A DNA stretch of 64,000 nucleotides from Alphaproteobacteria bacterium. GTDB taxonomy: Bacteria > Pseudomonadota > Alphaproteobacteria > SMXQ01. Under the pieces are notes generated by a model. The model saw only the letters and a program-made list of their open reading frames with translations. It was not told where the DNA came from and ran no database searches. The translations under genes and the position numbers were made by a program. The DNA is taken from the NCBI GenBank assembly GCA_009380075.1, contig WHSO01000002.1:45803-109802 (forward strand). Direction: 5' to 3'. This document shows positions 59,930 through 64,000 of the stretch, piece by piece; position 1 is the stretch's first letter, and the number at the start of each line of letters is the position of its first letter.

Positions 59930-60817
59930 GTGTTCGAAGGGTTCGAGACGACCGACATTGAAACCTCCGGCGCCGTGATCCGCGTCGTCAGGGGCGGGGA
60001 CGGCCCGCCGCTCCTGCTGCTGCATGGCAACCCGCTGACCCATGTGAGCTGGCACAAGGTCGCGCCGGCGCTGGCGGAACGATTCACCGTCGTCGCCACG
60101 GACCTGCGCGGCTACGGCGATTCGTCGAAGCCGCCCGGCGGCGACAATCACGAGAACTACTCGTTTCGCGCCATGGCCCAGGACCAGGTCGAGGTCATGG
60201 CCCGGTTCGGCTTCGAACGGTTCTTCGTCGCCGGCCACGACCGCGGCGCCCGGGTCGGCCATCGCCTGGCGCTCGACCACCCGGACAAGGTGTCGCGCCT
60301 CGCGCTCCTCGACATCATGCCGACCTACCAGCTCCTGTCCGACATCCCCAAGGGCTGGGCGCAGGAATCGTACCACTGGTTCTTCATGGCCCAGCCCTAC
60401 GACTTTCCCGAACACTTCCTGTGCTTCGACCTCGACACTTACATCCGCCGCAAGCTCGACAAGAAGGGCGTCGGCCTGGGCCCGTTCACCGAGGAGGCCA
60501 TGGCGGAATACGTGCGCTGCTGCACGCCCGAAAACATCCACGCGGTGTGCGAGGACTACCGCGCGACGCTCGGCATCGACTTCGACATGGACGAGGCGGA
60601 CTTCAAGGCGGGGCGCAAGATCGACTGCCCGGTCCTCGTCATCTGGGGGGAGAACTCCCACGTCGGGCGCCATTCCGACCCGCCCGCCGCCTGGGCGCCG
60701 TGGGCCGGCGACGTCATCTACCGGCCGCTGCCCTCTGGCCACTACCCGGCGGAGGAATGCCCGGAGCAGGTGCTGGCCGTGTTCGAGGAGTTCTTCCCCG
60801 CCGGATCCCTGCCATGA
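59930..60817 (+). CDS. Fluoroacetate/haloacetate dehalogenase-like alpha/beta hydrolase
   Basis: A GTG start at 59930 gives VFEGFETTDIET, matching the usual MFEGFE start of this family (295 residues); the frame is open from 59873. The oxyanion motif HGNPLTHVSWHKVAPAL is at about 36-52, the nucleophile elbow GHDRGARVGHRLALDHP (Asp) at about 103-119, and the cap has the His-Trp pair in ESYHWFFMAQP that forms the halide pocket in fluoroacetate dehalogenases. The final His is in LPSGHYPAEE. The substrate may be a haloacid or an epoxide. It overlaps the next gene by 4 bases. Confidence 0.82.
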   Translation: MFEGFETTDIETSGAVIRVVRGGDGPPLLLLHGNPLTHVSWHKVAPALAERFTVVATDLRGYGDSSKPPGGDNHENYSFRAMAQDQVEVMARFGFERFFVAGHDRGARVGHRLALDHPDKVSRLALLDIMPTYQLLSDIPKGWAQESYHWFFMAQPYDFPEHFLCFDLDTYIRRKLDKKGVGLGPFTEEAMAEYVRCCTPENIHAVCEDYRATLGIDFDMDEADFKAGRKIDCPVLVIWGENSHVGRHSDPPAAWAPWAGDVIYRPLPSGHYPAEECPEQVLAVFEEFFPAGSLP

Positions 60818-61992
60818 ACGACGGGGCCGCGGACGGCATCGCCGGTGGTGCGTTCGCCGACATTCGCGAACAGGTTCGCGCCCTCTGCGCCAGGTTCCCC
60901 GGCGCGTACTGGCGCGCCCATGACCGGGGGCGCACCTACCCGGCGGAATTCGTCCGGGCGCTGACCGAGGGCGGCTGGCTCGCCTGCCTGATCCCGGAAG
61001 CTTACGGCGGCTCTGGCCTGGGCCTGCGCGAGGCTGCGGCGATCCTGGAGGAGATCCAGGCGTTCGGCTGCAATGCCGCCGCCGCCCACGCCCAGATGTA
61101 CACCATGGGGACGATCCTGCGGCACGGCTCCGACGCCCAGAAACAGAGATACCTGCCCGAGGTCGCCGCCGGGCGCCTCAGCCTCCAGGCCTTCGGCGTG
61201 ACCGAGGCCGAGAGCGGCACCGACACCCTGGCGCTGCGCACCCGCGCGGTGCGCGACGGCGACGGCTACGTCGTCAACGGCTCCAAGGTGTGGACCTCGC
61301 GGGCCGAGCATTCGGACCTGATGCTCCTGCTCGCGCGCACCACACCCCGGGACGCGGCGGCGGGCCGGACCGAGGGGCTCTCCGTCTTTATCGTCGATTT
61401 GCGCGCCGCGCGCGGCCACGGCGTCGAGATCCGGCCGATCCCGACCATGATCAACCACGCCACCTGCGAGGTGTTCATCGACAACCTCCGTGTTCCCGTC
61501 GAAAACCTGGTGGGGGAGGAGGGCAAGGGCTTCCGCTACATCCTCGACGGCATGAACGCCGAACGCATCCTCATCGGCGCCGAATGCATCGGTGACGGCC
61601 GCTGGTTCGTCGCCCGGGCGACCGAATACGCCGCCGGCCGCAAGGTCTTCGGCCACGCCATCGGCCGGAACCAGGGGGTGCAGTTCCCCATCGCCCGCGC
61701 CTACGCGCGCCTGCGAGCGGCGGCGCTGATGGTCGAGCGCGCCGCTGCGATGTTCGATGGCGGAGAGACATGCGGGGAAGAGGCCAACCTCGCCAAGCTG
61801 CTCGCGTCGGAAGCGTCGTGGGAGGCGGCGGACACGTGCATGCAGACCTTCGGCGGCTACGGCTTCGCCGAAGAGTACGATGTCGAGCGCAAGTTCCGCG
61901 AAGCGCGGCTCTACCGTACCGCGCCGATCTCGACCAACATGATCCTCGCCTATATCGCCGAGCACGTCCTCGGCCTGCCGCGGTCGTACTGA
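60814..61992 (+). CDS. Acyl-CoA dehydrogenase
   Basis: The ATG at 60814 overlaps the previous stop (ATGA). The product is 392 residues with the full fold: helical N-terminus (LIPEAYGGSGLGLREAAAILEEI), a middle beta domain with the FAD/substrate signature QAFGVTEAESGTDT and NGSKVWTSRAEHSDL, and a C-terminal helical domain with MQTFGGYGFAEEYDVERKFREARLYRTAPIST. The catalytic base region corresponds to GGYGFAEEYDVER. It oxidises an acyl-CoA with FAD; the chain length is unknown. Confidence 0.93.
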   Translation: MNDGAADGIAGGAFADIREQVRALCARFPGAYWRAHDRGRTYPAEFVRALTEGGWLACLIPEAYGGSGLGLREAAAILEEIQAFGCNAAAAHAQMYTMGTILRHGSDAQKQRYLPEVAAGRLSLQAFGVTEAESGTDTLALRTRAVRDGDGYVVNGSKVWTSRAEHSDLMLLLARTTPRDAAAGRTEGLSVFIVDLRAARGHGVEIRPIPTMINHATCEVFIDNLRVPVENLVGEEGKGFRYILDGMNAERILIGAECIGDGRWFVARATEYAAGRKVFGHAIGRNQGVQFPIARAYARLRAAALMVERAAAMFDGGETCGEEANLAKLLASEASWEAADTCMQTFGGYGFAEEYDVERKFREARLYRTAPISTNMILAYIAEHVLGLPRSY

Positions 61993-61998
61993 TTCGGT

Positions 61999-63114
61999 AT
62001 GGCGGGTACGCTCGACGGCCTCCTCGTCGTCGCCCTGGAGCAGGCGGTGGCGGCACCATACTGCACCTCGCGCCTCGCCGATGCCGGTGCCCGCGTCATC
62101 AAGATCGAGCGCCCCGGCGGCGACTTTGCGCGGTACTACGACCGCGTCGTCCATGGCGAAAGCGCCTATTTCGTCTGGCTCAACCGCGGCAAGGAATCGG
62201 TCGTCCTCGACCTGAAGGTGGAGGCCGACCGCGCGCTGCTTGCGCGCATGGTGGCGCGCGCCGATGTCTTCGTGCAGAACCTCGCACCCGGCGCAGCGGC
62301 GCGCCTCGGCTTCGGGACGGAGGATCTGCGCGCGCGCCATCCCCGCCTCGTCACCTGTTCGATCTCGGGCTACGGCGAGGACGGGCCTTATGCGCAGATG
62401 AAGGCCTATGACCTGCTGGTGCAGGCGGAATCGGGCCTGTCGTCCATCACCGGGACCTCCGAAGGCATGGCGCGGGTGGGCATCTCGGTTGCCGACATCG
62501 CGGCGGGACAGCAGGCCCATGGGGCGATCCTCGAAGCCCTGCTGGCGCGCGAGCGCACGGGTGAGGGCTGCGCCATCCATGTCTCGCTCTTCGCCGCCAT
62601 GGCCGACTGGATGACGGTGCCGCTCCTCCATTACGACTACGGCGGCACGGCGCCCGCGCGTACGGGACTCAACCATCCTTCCATCGCGCCCTACGGGGCC
62701 TATCCGTTCAGGGGCGGGACGGTGCTGATCTCGATCCAGAACGAACGCGAATGGGAAAGTTTCTGTGCGGGCGTGCTCGGCGACGCGGCGCTCGCCGCCG
62801 ACCCGCGCTTCACCGACAACCCGGCGCGGGTCGCCCACCGCGACGAACTCGATGCCGTCATCGTGACCGTGTTCGGTGCCCTCGAACGCACCGCGCTGAC
62901 GGCGCGGCTCGACGCGGCGGGGACGGCCTGGGGCATGGTCAACGGCGTCGACGCCCTCTCGACCCACCCGCAGTTGCGGCGCATGACCGTGGGCACCCCC
63001 ACTGGCCCGGTGGAGATGCCGGCGCCGCCCGCAATGACGGACGCGCAACCCACGCCCCGCCCGGTGCCTGCCCTCGGCGAGCATACCGACGCGGTGCGGC
63101 GGGAATTCAGTTAA
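61999..63114 (+). CDS. CaiB/BaiF-type (family III) CoA-transferase
   Basis: This 371-residue protein follows the dehydrogenase by 6 bases. Family motifs: LEQAVAAPYCTSRLADAGARVIKIERPGGD (about 13-42), the active-site Asp in QMKAYDLLVQAESGL (about 134-148), GISVADIAAGQQAHGAILEAL, and EWESFCAGVLG. It moves CoA between acyl acids and is probably used to activate the substrate of the neighbouring dehydrogenase. Confidence 0.93.
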   Translation: MAGTLDGLLVVALEQAVAAPYCTSRLADAGARVIKIERPGGDFARYYDRVVHGESAYFVWLNRGKESVVLDLKVEADRALLARMVARADVFVQNLAPGAAARLGFGTEDLRARHPRLVTCSISGYGEDGPYAQMKAYDLLVQAESGLSSITGTSEGMARVGISVADIAAGQQAHGAILEALLARERTGEGCAIHVSLFAAMADWMTVPLLHYDYGGTAPARTGLNHPSIAPYGAYPFRGGTVLISIQNEREWESFCAGVLGDAALAADPRFTDNPARVAHRDELDAVIVTVFGALERTALTARLDAAGTAWGMVNGVDALSTHPQLRRMTVGTPTGPVEMPAPPAMTDAQPTPRPVPALGEHTDAVRREFS

Positions 63115-63807
63115 TCAGAGGTATCCCCGGATCTTCGTCTTGCTGACGTAGTGGTCCCAGGCCTTGTCCTGGGAACGCTGCTTGAGGATCTGCGGCGTGA
63201 TCTTCTTCGATTGCTCGGGCGTCAGGTACTTGGGTTTCCCCATCTGTTGCGCGAGGAAGGTGGTCTTCACCGCTTCCTCGAGGAACAGCATCAGCAGCAC
63301 CGCTTCCTTGAGGTCCTTGCCGACGGTGATGACGCCGTGGCCGCGCTGCATGATCGCGCGGTTCTGACCCAGTTGCCGCGCCATCTCGGCGGCGCGGTCC
63401 TCGGACTTGGTCTGGCCCGGGCTCTCGTAGGTGGCGATCAGCCCGTGGAACGGCGCCCCGTAGTGGTGCACCGGGCGGAATTCCTCGTTGATGGTGGAAA
63501 ACGCGACGACGTGCGGCGCATGCACGTGGACGACGCCGCCGACGTCGGGCCGCTCGCGGTAGACGGCGGGATGCGCCTTCCAGTTGGCGGAGCCGTCCTT
63601 GATAAGGCCGGTGACGATGTTGTCCTCGGTCACCAGGGTCGGGCTCGTGACCGGCATGGTCATCCAGCTCTCGGCGTCGATGCGGCAGCTCACGTTGAAG
63701 GCGGCTTCCGATACCCCTTCGGAGACGAGGATGCGGCAGGCCGCGACGAAATCGCGCTTCATCTGGGCGATGTCGGGGCGGGACTGGGTCTTGAGGTCGT
63801 CGGGCAT
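63115..63807 (-). CDS. Class II aldolase/adducin family protein
   Basis: This 230-residue protein has the family layout: an N-terminal helix with RDFVAACRILVSEGVSEAAF, VTEDNIVTGLIKDG, the zinc-binding GGVVHVHAPHVVAFS (two His), a central ATYESPGQTKSEDRAAEM, and a third His in GHGVITVGKDLKEAV. It probably acts as an aldolase or a decarboxylating/epimerising enzyme on a hydroxy acid. Its stop abuts the convergent CoA-transferase stop. Confidence 0.9.
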   Translation of the reverse strand: MPDDLKTQSRPDIAQMKRDFVAACRILVSEGVSEAAFNVSCRIDAESWMTMPVTSPTLVTEDNIVTGLIKDGSANWKAHPAVYRERPDVGGVVHVHAPHVVAFSTINEEFRPVHHYGAPFHGLIATYESPGQTKSEDRAAEMARQLGQNRAIMQRGHGVITVGKDLKEAVLLMLFLEEAVKTTFLAQQMGKPKYLTPEQSKKITPQILKQRSQDKAWDHYVSKTKIRGYL

Positions 63808-63889
63808 CGTCGTTCCTTCCCTGCGCAGTGTTGCCGGGCCGGCCCGGCGTCGCGTTTGGCCGCGACTATAGCACCGGGCGGACCCGGCG

Positions 63890-64000
63890 TCAGCGCGCGG
63901 CGCGGGGGCGGGTGAGGGGGCGCAACGCGCGCATGTCCGCCACGGTCTCGAGAGCCAGGACCTTGCCGATCAGGGCGTCGGTGCGCCTCGGCCCGAGCAC
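63890..64000 (-). CDS. Partial protein, probable MmgE/PrpD C-terminus
   Basis: The last 36 residues of a minus-strand gene enter from the right edge and end at TGA (63892-63890). The text includes GPRRTDALIGKVLALETVADMRAL followed by RPL, which fits the C-terminal helix pair of MmgE/PrpD-family proteins. The start and most of the gene lie beyond the window. Confidence 0.4.
   Translation of the reverse strand: MLGPRRTDALIGKVLALETVADMRALRPLTRPRAAR

Noticed and set aside
1..64000. CRISPR arrays, rRNA genes, complete tRNA genes, insertion sequences with transposase
   Set aside because: Looked for; none found. The only tRNA sequence is the tRNA-Glu half-site at 8588-8636.

Overview
The window is GC-rich, densely coded DNA from an alphaproteobacterium, most likely in or near the Rhodospirillales. 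The inference rests on two tandem bactofilins, a PmtA-like methyltransferase, long PAS_7-type histidine kinases, a Tat-exported OpgG/OpgD-type glucan protein, a Fur-box/hemP/imelysin iron cluster, and orphan TctC/Bug-type binding proteins. No rRNA and no complete tRNA gene is present; the only tRNA sequence is the 3' half of a tRNA-Glu(CTC). Everything below comes from reading the sequence; no database search was run.

Region 1 (1-8636) is the integrase end of an integrated element that continues beyond the left edge. All its supported genes are on the minus strand. Starting from the attachment site they are a tyrosine integrase, an unknown protein, an AlpA/excisionase-like regulator, a small protein, a Rep-like initiator followed by three 20-bp iteron-like repeats and three shorter AT-richer repeats, two small proteins, a terminase-small-subunit-like protein, three tightly packed unknowns, a protein with a phage prohead-protease-like motif, a papain-like fold protein, and a partial unknown. 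The order int - AlpA - rep - ori - terS-like, with no head, tail or lysis genes visible, resembles a phage satellite or an integrative plasmid. The element ends at the 3' half of tRNA-Glu, and four ACGCGG repeats lie between integrase and att.

Region 2 (8637-14868) has an MmeI-like type IIL restriction-modification gene broken by a frameshift at the methylase/specificity junction, then a decayed 3' remnant of an opgG/opgD gene, a spermidine-synthase-like methyltransferase, a DksA/TraR-type zinc-finger protein and the intact opgG/opgD homologue.

Region 3 (15060-34700) is chromosomal: two bactofilins with terminators, a phospholipid-methyltransferase-like gene, a small lipoprotein, a DUF1444-type exported protein, a truncated aquaporin, an ECF sigma factor overlapping a von Willebrand (YfbK-like) membrane protein, a PAS histidine kinase, a cold-shock protein, an FAH-family hydrolase, two paralogous cupins, a carboxymuconolactone-decarboxylase-family protein, GreB, a sodium:neurotransmitter symporter, an MFS exporter and a TauD-family dioxygenase.

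Region 4 (34800-40410) is an iron-regulated cluster: Fur-like box, hemP, imelysin, di-heme oxidoreductase, second imelysin-like protein, DUF1513 protein, closing with a strong hairpin.

Region 5 (40440-64000) is a catabolic and sensory stretch: a cupin-like protein, an HtrA-like gene with a nonsense codon, an arylformamidase-like hydrolase, a 1191-residue six-PAS kinase, 4,5-dihydroxyphthalate-decarboxylase-like, Asp/Glu racemase-superfamily and amidohydrolase-2 genes, MsrA, an ornithine-cyclodeaminase-family protein, two TctC/Bug binding proteins with an unusual C-terminal module plus an orphan copy of that module, a gentisate-dioxygenase-like bicupin behind nested palindromes, two peroxiredoxin-like paralogues separated by a MITE-like element, DoxX and TauE membrane proteins, a translationally coupled fluoroacetate-dehalogenase-like / acyl-CoA dehydrogenase / CoA-transferase set, a class II aldolase, and the end of a probable MmgE/PrpD gene.
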